A stretch of 64,000 nucleotides of DNA from Incurvaria masculella (GCA_946894095.1 OX335653.1:9801001-9865000), one strand, 5' to 3'; counted from the first letter of the stretch, positions 1-10,400 are shown. Translations and numbers: made by a program. Notes: generated by a model not told the origin, from the letters alone.

Positions 1-3000
1 TTTACTGATTATCTTGCTGTATATGACACATGCGTAAGCTTTGTTCGAGGCATCAGAGAATCCGTGTAACTCTATTTCGTCCCTTTGCTGCGTGCCAATC
101 CATCTAGGTATCTCCAGCTGATTGATATGTTCTAAGTCCGATTTTAATTTTAACAACTCTGTGTTAATTTGATCTGGCAGTTTACTGTCCCAGTCAAGGT
201 TTAGTTTCCAGACAGTCTGAAATAGTAGTTTAAGTTTAGTTGTGACTGGCACAATCCAGCCTTGCGGATCATAGACCTTAGAAATGTCTGATAGGAGCGC
301 TCTTTTAGTGAGTACTTGTTTGGAAGACTCCATCTTTAATGAAAATGTAAAAACGTCACTTTGAGGATTCCAGCTGATACCTAGAGTCTTTTTTGTTCCA
401 GCTTCTTTGAAATCGAAACTTTCTTGATTCGTGCCATCTTGTAGCAGCGCAGAAGCGTTTGATGACCACTTTCGGAGGTTGAATCCTCCTGCCCTCAGAA
501 GATTAATGAGATCCCTCTGGAGCTGCAGTGCTGCTTCCGTAGAAAGCATCCATGTAACACATAATCCATGTAGAATGATTCTTCTAGAACCTTTACTGCT
601 TGACTTTCTTGGTAGTTCTCTCGCTCCTCACTTGCTAATTGCTTCAGCGTCATCATGGCGAGGAATGGCGCTGCCTTTGTACCGTAGGTCACAGTGGTGA
701 GCTGGTATTCACGTAGCGCCTCGGCGGGGGAGTTTCTCCATATGATTTTTTGATATTTTTGGTCTTGTTCGTTGACCCAAATCTGTCTAAACATTTTTTC
801 GATATCTGCAGTAAATGCTATTGGAAATTGTCTCCATTTAAGTATCAATGATTGTAGATCTTGTTGTAAGTTTGGACCCTTTTGCATTAAATCATTCAAA
901 CTATATCCAGTCGACGTTTTAGCTGATGCGTTATAAACTACACGCAGCGCCGTGGTCGTTGACTCTGAACGTTGCACACAATGGTGCGGTAAGTAACAGT
1001 CCGTTTTATGCTGACCTGTCGATGGTTTCATGTGACCCTCCCCCTGTTCTTGATACTCACTCACGAATGATTTATATTGTGTCGCAATGGTTTCGTTTTT
1101 TCCGAGTTTCCGTTCAAGTTGTTTAAATTGTGCAATGGCCATCGCTCTCGACGTGCCTAAGTTTTCCGTGAAGTTATTTTTCATTGGTAGTCGAACTTCA
1201 TAGCTACCATTTTTTCTGCGTTTGGTTGTCGCTTGGTAGTACTCGACGCACTGGCATTCTTCCGCTGAGAGACTTGTTTCTTCTGGGATATCTTCTATTT
1301 CCGAGAATCTTTGAATATCTTCCATGTTATTAATGACGACGTTGCAATGCAATGTTTTCACATTCCCACTTAGAATCCATCCAAGAAGCGTTTGTTGTGC
1401 GACTGGCAGACTTTGGTCAGACTTGCTCAGTCCATTTAAAATAATATTTGAATATATTTCGGCTCCCAGAAGAAGATCCACTGGCTGGCTGACATAAAAG
1501 TAAGGATCCGCAAGGTTGAGACCCTCCAGGTGCGACCATGATGGTCGCGGAAACGTGTAATTTGGCAAATTTTTTATCAGGTTGTTCATTATGACGACAT
1601 CCGTGTTGAATGAATAATCGCTGCATGTGGATGCGCAGGTTATATTTATTATACCTTTACAGTTGCTTTGTTTTGCACCTATGCCGGAGATAGTGCCCTT
1701 GTAGCTTCGTCGGCAGAGATTCAACTGCTGCGCTGCATTTTCCGAGATGAGCGATGACTGGGACCCTTGGTCAATAAGTGCTCGCATTTTAACATATTTC
1801 CCGTCCTTTGTTTGGACCTTGACAATCGCTGTGGCTAGAAGAATTTCACACAAGTTGTGTTGTTGCGATACATGAGAGCTTGCCTTCGGGATTGCATTTC
1901 CATTCCAATTTGAACATTTCGGCGTGACGAATGCCTCGTGCAAAAGTGTGTTGTGAAATCCGTTGCATTGACGACAACGACTTTCTGAAGCACATAATTC
2001 TCCGTCGTGTTTGTGTAGACAGTTTTTACACAAGTTGTTTTTTGCCACTTCCTTGCGTTTCAAATGAGCGGGCATGTTGATGAACTGTTGGCATCGGTAA
2101 ATAGCGTGTGCTGAATTGCACGTGGGGCATTTCCATGAATGAAATGGCTTCTTGTTGGATTTAGGAGTTTCTTGGTAACTTGAATAAGCTTGTTTGTTGA
2201 ATGCAGGTTTATGGTATTTTGTTCCTGCATTAGGTTGGTAGAAATGAGATTTTTGGGTATTCGGCTCCTGCTGTTTTCTTGATGATTCTAGGGCTTGAAA
2301 CTTGGTTTCGAGAAATTTAAAAAAATCCTTCATTGTAGGCAATTCTCGAGGATCTTTCAAGGAGGACACGTACTCGTTGTGGGTTTCGACATCCAACCGT
2401 TGAGACAGAATATGCACGAGGAGGGGATCCCATGTTCTGATGTCCACGCCTAAGTTCTTAATGGCGTTCAGACTTTCAGTCGTCGAGTCATGGATATGTT
2501 TCAACTGATTAACCGAAGCTGATTGGGACATGAGAGGGAGCTCCATGAGGATTTTTATGTATGAAGTGAATAGAACCTTTTTGTTGTTAAATCGATTGTT
2601 CAGAATATCCCAACTCGTTATGTAGTTTTCTGAACTGATATTTAAATGCTGTATTAGGCGTTCCGCTTCACCCCTAACCTTCCCTTTGAGGTACTGAAGT
2701 TTACGGGCATTTGGGATGGACGGATTGTTGTGGATGGTTTCTACGAAAAGGTCTTTAAATGATACCCAGTCCTGGTATTTTCCTGAGAATGTTGGGATTT
2801 CAAGTTTTGGGATGATATCTTCTTTGTGAGAGGTGTTCCACCTTTTTTTGTTTATAGTTGTAATAAATGCCTCATATGATTTTTCATAATGCGAGAATTT
2901 TTGTTCGTACTCGTCATTTCTTCCATTCAACCAACTGTCGATCTCCCAATGGAGAGAGTCGATAGCTGACCAGCGAGATTCGAGTTTCTTTAATGCGTTT

Positions 3001-3143
3001 TCGAACTCCCATTTGTCTTTGAGAGCATCGATGTCTATGCACGATATGGTCCTCTCAAAGGCTTTGAATTGACTTGCCTGTTTTTTGAGGAGCTGTTCTA
3101 TGCCCCCAATTAACTGGCTCTGTGTGGCCAACAGATCCTCCAT
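1..3143 (-). pseudogene. Pao-type gag-pol polyprotein, frameshifted and truncated
   Basis: One open frame of 882 residues runs from the ATG at 3143 to a stop at 495. Residues about 100-290 are a Pao-type gag (motif PKLEIPTFSGKYQDWVSFKD). Residues about 337-403 hold Cys/His knuckles (CPTCNSAHAIYRC, CKNCLHKHDGELC). The retropepsin signature ALIDQGSQSSLIS is near 455-467. Reverse transcriptase starts near 715, with the first catalytic Asp in TADIEKMF near 779. The second active-site box near 857-862 reads FYMDYV where the family has YVDD, so a catalytic Asp is a Tyr. Just after this, near base 545, the frame is lost, and reading continues in another frame to base 1, where an RNase H-like FSDASNKAYA motif appears. 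The active-site change plus the frameshift make it a pseudogene. It is a retrotransposon polyprotein, not a host gene. Confidence 0.88.
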
Positions 3144-3366
3144 AGTAATAATTATGGAACGATCTTACTTGTAATGATGATGCTGAAGGGAGCCCGGCTA
3201 CTGCATCATTGCTGCGATGATCCAGTGTTGTAGGCCGGCACCGAACCCACCTTTTGATTGTTCATGGACCGGAACCACACGCACAATGCATTTGACACAC
3301 CTTACGCGAGGTCCCGATGGCTCGAAGGACCATTTCGATGTATGGTTTACATCTATTGAGCGCCAA

Positions 3367-3500
3367 ATAATAAAACGCGACCGTTTCAGATGATATTTAA
3401 TTGGACACTGAATTACAGAAGTCCGCGAGCGGGCAACCCGCGCCGCGGCCGTTGACCTGCTTTGTAGGCAAAATTGTGCGGTGTCCCGTGCACCGTACAT
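3367..3500 (-). repeat. Candidate 5' LTR of the Pao element with adjacent primer-binding-like site
   Basis: On the minus strand the segment starts TGTACGGTGCACGG at 3500 and runs to a TTTTATTA just before the sequence TTTGGCGCTCAAT (about 3370-3355), which resembles a tRNA primer-binding site. The right edge agrees with the junction to the flanking repeat. About 130 bp is short for an LTR, and no second LTR is in view to confirm it. Confidence 0.35.
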
Positions 3501-3580
3501 CTAGTTCAATGAAATAAAGCTATTTTGAGCAAAATTTATATGGGGAGATGAGCGGGTTGGGCCACCTCAAAAGGTGCCAA
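3501..3580 (-). repeat. Older repeat interrupted by the Pao insertion
   Basis: AAATAAAGCTATTTTGAGCA and GATGAGCGGG, followed by a GGCCACC block, match the inverted copy at 38217-38325. This copy lacks about 35 bp present in the middle of the other one. Confidence 0.6.
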
Positions 3581-4261
3581 AGGGCTCGCAACGATAAAAC
3601 ATACATACAAAATGATGTTGATTTTTTTTATTGTAGCCATAAATCATAAGTCACGAAAAAAACTATAGAAGAATCTGTAAACATGACTTTTTCACATTAT
3701 GTTTCGAATCAGCGCGGCAGCTTATCACAATTCACTAGTTCTTCCACCACCTCATGATCCCCACGAAGCCCATATAATACTCCTCTTTTCATAATTAGTC
3801 GCAGCTTCAAAATTTTATATTGACAATTCTACTAAAAAGTAAGTCTAATTACTTCTGTTTGCATATACCTGAAATACCGTACGGCTTAGCGCCAATTCTT
3901 TTATGAATCGCAATTCATTCGATAAACCACTTGATTGTTGCTAACCGTACATGAGGAACATTTCAAACGAGAAAAAATGCGTGACAGTAATGATAGATCG
4001 ACGTGTATGTGAATCTGTTTATTTATAGGTCCATGTCCGTTAAAAAATCTAGCATGAGCACACTTTTTCCCCCAGTTTTGTAGAATTTTATTGCGCTGGA
4101 CTTTTACCTTTAGGTAATTTATCTATGTAGCATTTATTAATGGGAACAATAAGTTACTATACCATGAAAGAAATTACATACAAATTGGGTAAGGGGTTAT
4201 CAAGTTATAAGAGGGGTAAAAGACAGACGCCAAACCTGAAATTTTACGAGTTTTTTTTTTT
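3581..4261. other. AT-rich stretch, nothing recognised
   Basis: No coding frame, tRNA-like box or inverted repeat was seen. A poly(T) run of about 18 just before 4268 probably belongs to the next repeat. Confidence 0.5.
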
Positions 4262-4470
4262 TTTTTTATGTTAAGCGCGGCATATGGCGTACGCCAGGAC
4301 CTAAAGGTGCCTGACGACGCCCATGGGTTTTCGAACATTCAGGGGGGCTGCGAAAACCATGCCGGCCGGCCAGGTGCTTCTTCACACCACGTTTGAAGGA
4401 CCCCAGGTCGTAATTTGGGGGAAATACCTCGGAAGGGAATAAGAGTTAGTGTTTCATTCTGTGACCAGCC
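4262..4470 (+). repeat. Type-C repeat head (CGCCCATGGG family)
   Basis: The segment contains TTAAGCGCGGCATATGGCGT, then GACGCCCATGGG, CTGCGAAAACCATGCCGGCC, and CACCACGTTTGAAGGACCCC. The same order is found inverted at 30180-30345 and in pieces at 9915, 27045, 42235 and 55410. In the fuller copy at 9889 this block leads into the GGGCCC segment and the shared SINE body. Confidence 0.7.
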
Positions 4471-4544
4471 AACCGGTTAGGTATTTTAACCGCGGTATAG
4501 TCATATTCGGCCGTTATTTAATGTTGTAATATTATAAGGAATAT

Positions 4545-4710
4545 GATATATATGTATGCATAATCGACCGTGAAGCAAGGACACATTAATTAAAGAAAGA
4601 GCCCAGTAAAAATAACTACTTTGCGAATATACTGCAAGGCTGGACCCGAACCAGCAAAACATACTATTCGCGGGTATTGCGTCTACCAATTTCGCCACCG
4701 GCTGTATACC
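4545..4710 (-). repeat. SINE with leucine-tRNA-like head
   Basis: On the minus strand 4702-4632 reads like a tRNA: A box TGGCGAAATTGGTAGACGC and B box GGTTCGGGTCCAGCC, closest by eye to a class-II leucine tRNA. The downstream body (GTAGTTATTTTTACTGGG, GTGTCCTTGCTTCACGGTCG) recurs near 33600-33690 and 35700-35800, and the head recurs at 45255-45330, so it is read as a SINE and not a tRNA gene. The acceptor stem does not pair cleanly. Confidence 0.6.
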
Positions 4711-5039
4711 TAAAATTTGAAATTCTCCTACAGTCCCTCCTCCCGTAACACAGTGTTTTATATTATACCCACATGCATTTATTTAACGCTTCATCTGCGT
4801 TCAACATTAAAACATATTGCCATCGTCACCAAAATCGTATTTGGCATCAGACGCATGAGCCAGTCCTAGGTTGACTTAAGGAAATATAATTTTTCGTACT
4901 AAGCAGGTCCGTCGCTTCAGACATATGCACATATTATGGTAACATTTAAAGTTACAAAGAACGCCGATAATGTCAAGATTTGTGTTTAACAACGAAATCT
5001 GCATTGAAGCAATCAATCATTTAGAATAACCACCAATGG
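4711..5039. other. Unannotated stretch
   Basis: No coding frame or repeat motif was recognised here. Confidence 0.4.
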
Positions 5040-5275
5040 TATGAATTAGTGGGAAGCGGACTTCATTTAGTTGACCTTCCAGGCAATTGAACACTGCATC
5101 GAGATTCTTGACCTGGATTTCTGTGCGCCATAACAGGGATAAAGCCGAGTTCATCCTAAAAAGCTGGGAGTCTTCAAAAGGGTGTGTCAATATATCACGC
5201 CAGACTAAAAACTGCTCCTATACAAGCTCTGTGGGACAGTACTTGGTAGGTATGTAGTGTAGTATTAGGAACCAA
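5040..5275 (+). pseudogene. Possible LINE reverse transcriptase fragment
   Basis: One frame reads KSWESSKGCVNISRQTKN, which resembles the region between the endonuclease and reverse transcriptase of jockey/R1-type LINEs (a W..F motif followed by ISR.TK). Stops interrupt both sides. It is a weak match made by eye. Confidence 0.3.
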
Positions 5276-5866
5276 TGTCCAGTTTCATAAATCAGATAAA
5301 AAATAAAGATGTACCCACCCTCATAAAATCTACGGTAAAGGCCCCTTAAATTATGATGTAACCATAAATATAGGAATATAGAAGACAGTGTTTCCACGAA
5401 CAGTGTATGGAGATTGTCTGAATATTATAAGTTTAGTGTGGTATCTGTTGGTTCGTTCCCATTGCATTCAACTGCAACACTCATCGTATTGCAATTCGTC
5501 TCGTCCACAGTGATACATGGCCAATTCAATACCGCTACTACGGTGTCGGCTCTACGATAAAAAAAATAACAACAATAATTGTTTTTTTATAAAAATCTGG
5601 AAAAATAGGTTATTCTTCTATTGTGTCCTAGGAATTAATCTATGCAATGCTTTGTTACATTAAATTATTCCTACATAGATTTGAAATAATATACTGTTGT
5701 TTTTCTACATTTCCAATTATTATCTGTTTTATTTACACTTAAAATTATTCATTGGCTTAGAATGGGATTTCTTTTCGAAGTCGTCATCCACCATAGTGTT
5801 TTTAAAGAGCCTTTATTACTATCGTGCTGATTATCTTGTACTAGTATCGTTTGCGAGATGGCAAGA
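5276..5866. other. Unannotated AT-rich stretch
   Basis: Only short frames and A/T runs were seen. Confidence 0.4.
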
Positions 5867-6180
5867 AAAGCCCTCTAATGTGAAGATTAAGCTAATCAGT
5901 ACTTGGTGGAAAAGACCCTAGCGGTGGATATTTTTGCTATATTTCCCCTTCAGCCCGATCTTGTATTCCGCAATAATACAGAAATGTTTGTTGTAGATGT
6001 AGCGGTTCCATTTGCAAACAGGGCGGAGGAGCAGATGGCGGTTGGGCGCCAGAAAATAGTCCTTATGAACCCTTGTCTAGCAGTTTTACATGGATTCCGA
6101 ACCATAGAGAAGCTTACATATAGGTGAACTATGCATGGGTCATTGATAGCGAGCACCATACAACCCCCAACAACCCGGGG
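5867..6180 (+). pseudogene. R2/R4-type LINE 3' end (restriction-like endonuclease remnant)
   Basis: The open frame 5903-6127 contains QPDLVFRNNTEMFVVDVAVP, matching the PD...VVDV core of the C-terminal restriction-like endonuclease of R2/R4-type non-LTR elements. The reverse transcriptase is missing, as expected for 5' truncation during target-primed insertion. A short 3' UTR with CCCAACAACCCGGGGTTGAA runs into TGAATGAA repeats at 6182-6200, a plausible 3' tail for this type. R4/Dong is my best guess at the clade. Confidence 0.6.
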
Positions 6181-6325
6181 TTGAATGAATGAATGAATGA
6201 ATAAATTCTTTATTGTGCAATAGAAAACAAGTACAATTACAAAAACAATTCGAAACAACAACAAAATTGCACAAAGGCGGACTTATCACTAGGAGTGATT
6301 TCTTCCAGTCAACCTTTGGGGTGAT
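6181..6325 (-). repeat. LINE 3' UTR and tail, opposite orientation
   Basis: On the minus strand the order is GGTTGACTGGAAGAAATCAC, GATAAGTCCGCC, a T-rich stretch, a polyadenylation-type CACAATAAAGAATT, then TTCATTC repeats. This is the usual form of lepidopteran non-LTR 3' ends. Its tail abuts the tail of the plus-strand LINE. Confidence 0.6.
6182..6205. repeat. TGAA microsatellite
   Basis: About five TGAA units shared by the tails of the two converging LINE fragments. Confidence 0.9.
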
Positions 6326-6704
6326 GAGGAGAGACAATCTAAAATATCTGTAGGTAGGTACACAATAGCAATTTGAAAGGAAAATAATAAAGCAAATAAA
6401 ATAAAAATATATACATACAGTATAAACATACATAAACCATAATTTACATGACAATACAAGCATACTTTGAATAAAATAAACTAATATATATAATACAATA
6501 TACTAAAATATATATTGTATATCCACAATTTAGGAACAAATTAAAACAAAACAAAAATATATACCTATTTCTTTGATGATAATAAAAAGAAAGATGTACA
6601 GCGATAAAAATAGTATATTCAGATTTCATTTAAATAAAACTCCTTGATTCTCGACTTGAAAGAGCCGATAGTAGTATAGTAGGGGTTGTATGGGGCTGCG
6701 TTGC
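6326..6704. other. AT-rich stretch
   Basis: Dominated by A and T runs with TATATA-like words. No supported gene. Confidence 0.4.
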
Positions 6705-6890
6705 TACTTTGTGAGTGAGTTCGCTTACGAATTCGCTTACTACTGATTTTCTCGAGTTCCAACGACACGTAAGAACACGTAAGAACTTCCCAGGACACTA
6801 TTTAGTGCTACGAACATTCGATGATGCGCGTCCCAAATTCGCAAGCAATCTGACTAATTCATGGCTAAACTTCCGGGATACGAATTTTGC
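6705..6890 (+). repeat. Unclassified repeat D
   Basis: GAGTTCCAACGACACGTAAG, AACACGTAAGAACTTCCCA and CACTATTTAGTGC recur at 61385-61500 with about 75% similarity by eye. No coding match was recognised. Confidence 0.5.
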
Positions 6891-7084
6891 CACCTGACAT
6901 GGATGACCTTTCAGAGGGAATTAGGTGACATGCTAGGACTTTCCATTCCATTTCGACAATTCGTAACGAAATGCACTTATCCAGCTCAGAAATAGATTGA
7001 AAGTGGTGCATGACCGGGCCGAGGACTTAACCCACGACCTCTCGCATGAAAAGCAATTCCTTTAGCCTCGACACCACGAGCTGT
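6891..7084 (-). repeat. tRNA-headed SINE (type A) with internal deletion
   Basis: On the minus strand the head carries the A-box-like GCTCGTGGTGTCGAGGC and the segment GACCGGGCC..TGCACCAC, and the tail ends in GGTCATCCATGTCAGGTGG. The central body is missing. It lies about 100 bp beyond the lipocalin exon, in its intron. Confidence 0.6.
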
Positions 7085-7189
7085 ACATACAGAGTTTCGA
7101 GCGCTTCTCCCGTCCTTCCATGTTCGCTGTTCACGGTCGACTCTACCTGCTACCTGCATATCACTAGACACGATAGGGACGCACAATAC

Positions 7190-7318
7190 CTGCGGCAGAT
7201 CAAAATGCTGCGTGGCGCGCACGTCGGGGCACTTGGTGCGGTCGTCGCGGCGCCGACACCACGCCACCTCCGCCAGCAGACACAGCGACACCACTCCCAC
7301 CGCCAGCCGAACCGACAT
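7190..7318 (-). CDS. First coding exon of a lipocalin (ApoD/Lazarillo-like) gene
   Basis: The ATG at 7318 opens 43 codons ending exactly at a splice donor (CAG|GTATTG, GT at 7189-7188), phase 0. Residues 1-21 form a signal peptide (MSVRLAVGVVSLCLLAEVAW followed by C). The mature part contains KCPDV and ends in HFDLPQ. Secreted lipocalins of the ApoD/NLaz group start CP...FDL..F.G.WYE, so the exon would stop just before the G-x-W signature, expected in exon 2. Such proteins carry small hydrophobic ligands in the extracellular space. An in-frame ATG 11 codons upstream (7351) is possible, but it puts a charged stretch before the signal peptide and is less likely. Nothing matching exon 2 was found between here and base 3500, so the rest of the gene probably lies beyond the left edge. 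A different secreted CP...FDL protein is the alternative. Confidence 0.6.
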
Positions 7319-8299
7319 CTTCCGACCCTCACCCCGCTCACCGCACGACAACCCACTTCCTAATCACTCGATGGCACCGCAATCCGAACGTTGTTTCCAT
7401 GTATCACGGAAAGGAGGCGTGCTAACGGAGGGCACGTTGATGTTAATCGTGAAGCGACATGAGGACTGGTTTCGCTCTGGCCTGCTACTGCGTGTGCGGG
7501 ATCCGTTCGGCGGATGGCGTTATCAATGTCGGAGGTGAATCATCCCTAACATAGAGGTGGAGCATTGAAGCGGTCTAATAGGTTCTTGACGAAGTTAAAT
7601 ATTTCATAAAGAACATTAGGCTTATAACGTAACGTAACTTATGATGTAATTATTACATCAATATTATATTACTGTTTCAACGAATTCACATATTTTTAAA
7701 CGTAACTGTTAATGACTTGCAAACAGAAGCATATAATAGATTGCCTAATTGAGTCTAAAGCTGAACAAGGCATACAGACCGCGAGAGTTATCTGTGGTAG
7801 AATGTAAGCTGCTTGTGTCTTGGCTAACCGGTAGGTTACTCGTACATGTACACCTTTAGACGAAATTGTAAGCGTGGAGCGCACAATTAAAATACATCCG
7901 TCCTTATTTTTCGCCTGAGAGAAAATACATCTAAAATAACTACAACAATAATACTTACCAAAGATTGTGCACTGCTTGGCTAAATGGTTTATCAAGGGTG
8001 GATTGAACAATTTCTGGTTGGTATTTTTTAGTTATGGTTTACGCTATTCCCGATGAACATCCAAGAACGTCTCTGCATATTGCATCACTATCGCGTATGG
8101 ATACTTCCATACTGTGTTCTTACTCTTCACGTGCATACTTTAAATAACCGGGTATCGATTCGGGCGAACTAATTACCCAACTACGTGAATGGTTTGATTG
8201 GTAGGTATTGTATTCGCCTATCAGCTTCCGTCCTCTGCGAGATATTGACTCGCGCCATCCGGCACGGCGGCTGCGTCGATCCTGATTGTCGTCACGGCC
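7319..8299. other. Upstream of the lipocalin exon: 5' UTR or promoter, otherwise unrecognised
   Basis: Minus-strand 5' UTR or an upstream intron should start here. GATTAG|GAAGTGGG on the minus strand (about 7363) is a possible acceptor. No TATA box in a convincing place. The remainder to 8299 is AT-rich with no supported gene. Confidence 0.35.
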
Positions 8300-8540
8300 G
8301 CCGCCTGTTCTCTTTCGTTTCAAAGATTATAAGTTCGAATCCTGGTATGCACTATTTATTTTTCATCCCAGTTCGAAATTTTAATTTTCATTGAGAATGC
8401 GGGGTCACATGCCATGGTTCGGAATTCAAGTAAAATTCTCTAATTAGTTGGTGGTAGGGTGAACCCTTTGAAAATGGGTGGATTTAATGAAAAATGGTCG
8501 AAGGGACAGTGAAAAATGGTCCCTCAATCGCTGAATCATA
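8300..8540 (+). repeat. Degenerate type-A SINE
   Basis: B-box-like AGTTCGAATCCTGG near 8332 is followed by body words CCATGGTTCGGAATTCAAGT, GGTGGTAGGG and AATGGTCGAAGGGACAGTGA. It is strongly diverged. Confidence 0.5.
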
Positions 8541-8619
8541 TTATTCATCATGTTGTCAACTTATATTTATATATCGCTAAAGTATTCGTTGTTACACTTT
8601 CCAAGCTGCCGGCGTATGG

Positions 8620-8905
8620 AGCCCCTTATGTAATCCCTCTACGACTGGGCGCGCACTATCAAGATACTGGGCGACTGCTCGTCTAAAGCAATGCTCGTGA
8701 ACGCTGGTGTCTCTTTATTTAAAGTATTATTATATAGAGCATTCTTGGCATGTGTGGGACAATTTAGCAGGACCTGGTTTGCATCTTGAACTCGATTGAG
8801 CGCCGGGCCGTTCATTTTGTTGACGACCCCGAGGTATCCCCGAGGTAAGAGACCCTCCAACTCCGAAGGCATGCACAGTCGGGAGAGAGACCTACATTTC
8901 TAAAA
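8620..8905 (-). pseudogene. Possible LINE C-terminal remnant
   Basis: The minus strand reads MPSELEGLLPRGYLG. A matching minus-strand piece PSELEGLEILG at about 29945-29985 suggests a repeated LINE C-terminus (the region after a W.ELP motif). Short and decayed. Confidence 0.3.
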
Positions 8906-8989
8906 TTCTGTTTGTCAGTGACGATTTCGGTCAGCTAACATACTGTGCCGTTATCAATTTTAAATGGCCGACCGGGCATCAGAGCCGGT

Positions 8990-9325
8990 AGTCTCAGTTC
9001 TCACCTAAATTGGCGTTTATGTAACTTCGAAGTTGCGTAAAAACGTCAAACTTCATACAAGTTTTTACTAGATATTCTGTGGTTTTACTTCTTCAAGCTG
9101 TCAAAGTCAAAATCGGACTTACTATTTGTGGGAAAACGCAGAGTCGGCGTAAACGGCAACGTCGACGTATTTACGACAACGTTCAGTAAGCTGTCAAATC
9201 AAGCTCGGACTCGCAAATGTTAGTTCGCTTAACGCCCACTGCGGGCGCTCTTAAATTTTTCCATACATTTGAAAACGCCAGTCGATCGGTTTGCCGTAAC
9301 GCCAATTTAGGTGACAACTGAGACT
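8990..9325. mobile_element. Foldback MITE family 1, copy 1 (336 bp)
   Basis: The termini AGTCTCAGTTCTCACCTAAA and, inverted, AGTCTCAGTTGTCACCTAAA are followed by matching ATTGGCG words. A second copy of nearly the same length lies at 25090-25426. There is no coding capacity. A target duplication is not clear. Presumably mobilised by a transposase encoded elsewhere. Confidence 0.8.
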
Positions 9326-9333
9326 TCAGGTAC

Positions 9334-9528
9334 AGGTCAATTCTTGGTATTCTTTTTTTTCTCTCTCTTTTTTCTAATCTCAGGAATCAGGAATTAGAGG
9401 AATGAGCTCGGTATTTCAATGAATTCAACGTTTTCGGTAGAGAAAATCGCTTTGTAGATCACTATAAAAGCGCTATTCTCGACGGAAACACATCTGATTC
9501 CCGAGAAAGGAATTCCAAGAATATGCCT
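9334..9528. mobile_element. Foldback MITE family 2, copy 1
   Basis: The termini derive from AGGCCTATTCTTGGAATTCC. The interior contains GAGAAAATCGCTTT and ACTATAAAAGCG, shared with copies at 27649, 49055, 57435 and 59700. It begins 8 bp after MITE family 1 copy 1 ends. Confidence 0.7.
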
Positions 9529-9888
9529 ACTGATAGTTTAACGTCAGCGTGATCATTTTTAAGCTCGTGTGAATGAGTCTTATGAGAGTGACCCTATATC
9601 ATCACCGCGTAAGTCCGGCTTCACGAGTGCGTATGTGGGTCTTTGAGATGGACGCGCTCACGCACCGCGAAGAATGCGTAAAGAAAGTAGGTAAAAAGTA
9701 AGTAGCCACCACTTGCAGTTTTAGTATTTTGGGTTGATAAAGTTTCTCATTTCGCTCGGAGGTGAATTAGGATTCACGAGAGCTCGATTTGCGATTGAGA
9801 TCGATGGGGGAAGAGTTAGAAATATTTAGAAGGTATATAACATTGAACGAAAATACTAAGCTATGTGTTCATGATTCTGAAATTTGAG
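9529..9888. other. Unannotated stretch
   Basis: No supported feature. Contains ACTTGCAGTTTTAGTATTTT-like AT-rich sequence. Confidence 0.4.
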
Positions 9889-10400
9889 GTACGGCAGAAC
9901 CTCACCTAAGAGGGTCTTGATGACGCCCATGGGCTTTCGAAGCGTCTCGGGGCTGCCAAAAACATGCCGGCGGCCAGGAGGTTATTCCAATTATGTTGGA
10001 ATGGCCCAGATCAAATTTGACGAAAATATCTTCTTACATTCCACAGTTCGCCAACCCATTAGATAAAGATCCTGCACGGTCGCTGTGTGGGTTCCGGCAC
10101 TTTAAAATTATACTATTGGGCCCACTGAATTTCTAACTGTGCATGTCGTAAGAGACGAGTAAGGGATTCGTCGTTCGTGGTTCGGATTCCACGTTAAACT
10201 GTAAGTCCTAGGTAACCTACTAGGTGCTACCAACTCTTGGTTAATCCCAACAAAGTTTGTACCATTGAATGAAATATGGTCGCAGCGGTAATGAAAATTG
10301 CCTGTACCATCCAGTTCAATATAGCTGCGCAATAAAAGGAAGGTCCTGGCATGTCACCTAGTTCCCATGAGATGTGTTGGGCTAGTTTCATGACAGCTTT
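9889..10400 (+). repeat. Type-C SINE: CGCCCATGGG head, GGGCCC segment, shared body
   Basis: This copy shows how the modules join: GACGCCCATGGGCTTTCGAA (9922), CGCTGTGTGGGTTCCGGCAC (10081), TATTGGGCCCACTGAATTTC (10113), then TTCGGATTCCACGTTAAACT and the shared body (GGTTGGT-like, TGAATGAAATATGGTCGCAG, ATCCAGTTCAATATAGC, GGTCCTGGCATGTCACCTAG). The body from about 10175 on matches that of the tRNA-headed and 5S-headed copies. Confidence 0.75.

Larger units (their letters stand above)
1..3500 (-). mobile_element. BEL/Pao LTR retrotransposon, 5' part, running off the left edge
   Basis: The element reads right to left. In order it shows a candidate LTR and leader (about 3500-3144), gag, zinc knuckles, aspartic protease, reverse transcriptase and the start of an RNase H-like region at the window edge. 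The right boundary near 3500 is supported independently: bases 3501-3580 match, inverted, a repeat at 38217-38325 that carries no Pao sequence, so Pao appears to have jumped into an older copy of that repeat. The 3' LTR would lie outside the window, so intactness and age cannot be judged. The polyprotein frame is broken, so this copy is unlikely to move on its own. Confidence 0.88.

Noticed and set aside
1..3500. Infectious retrovirus copy
   Set aside because: Pao-type gag, knuckles and polymerase of an LTR retrotransposon, with no envelope gene visible and a broken frame.
4632..4702. Functional leucine tRNA gene on the minus strand
   Set aside because: A and B boxes are good, but the acceptor stem does not pair and the downstream body recurs near 33600 and 35700 and the head at 45260, so it is a SINE head.
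6986..7351. 121-codon minus-strand frame as one continuous protein
   Set aside because: After residue 54 the frame runs through the splice donor and a SINE. Only the signal-peptide exon part is credible.
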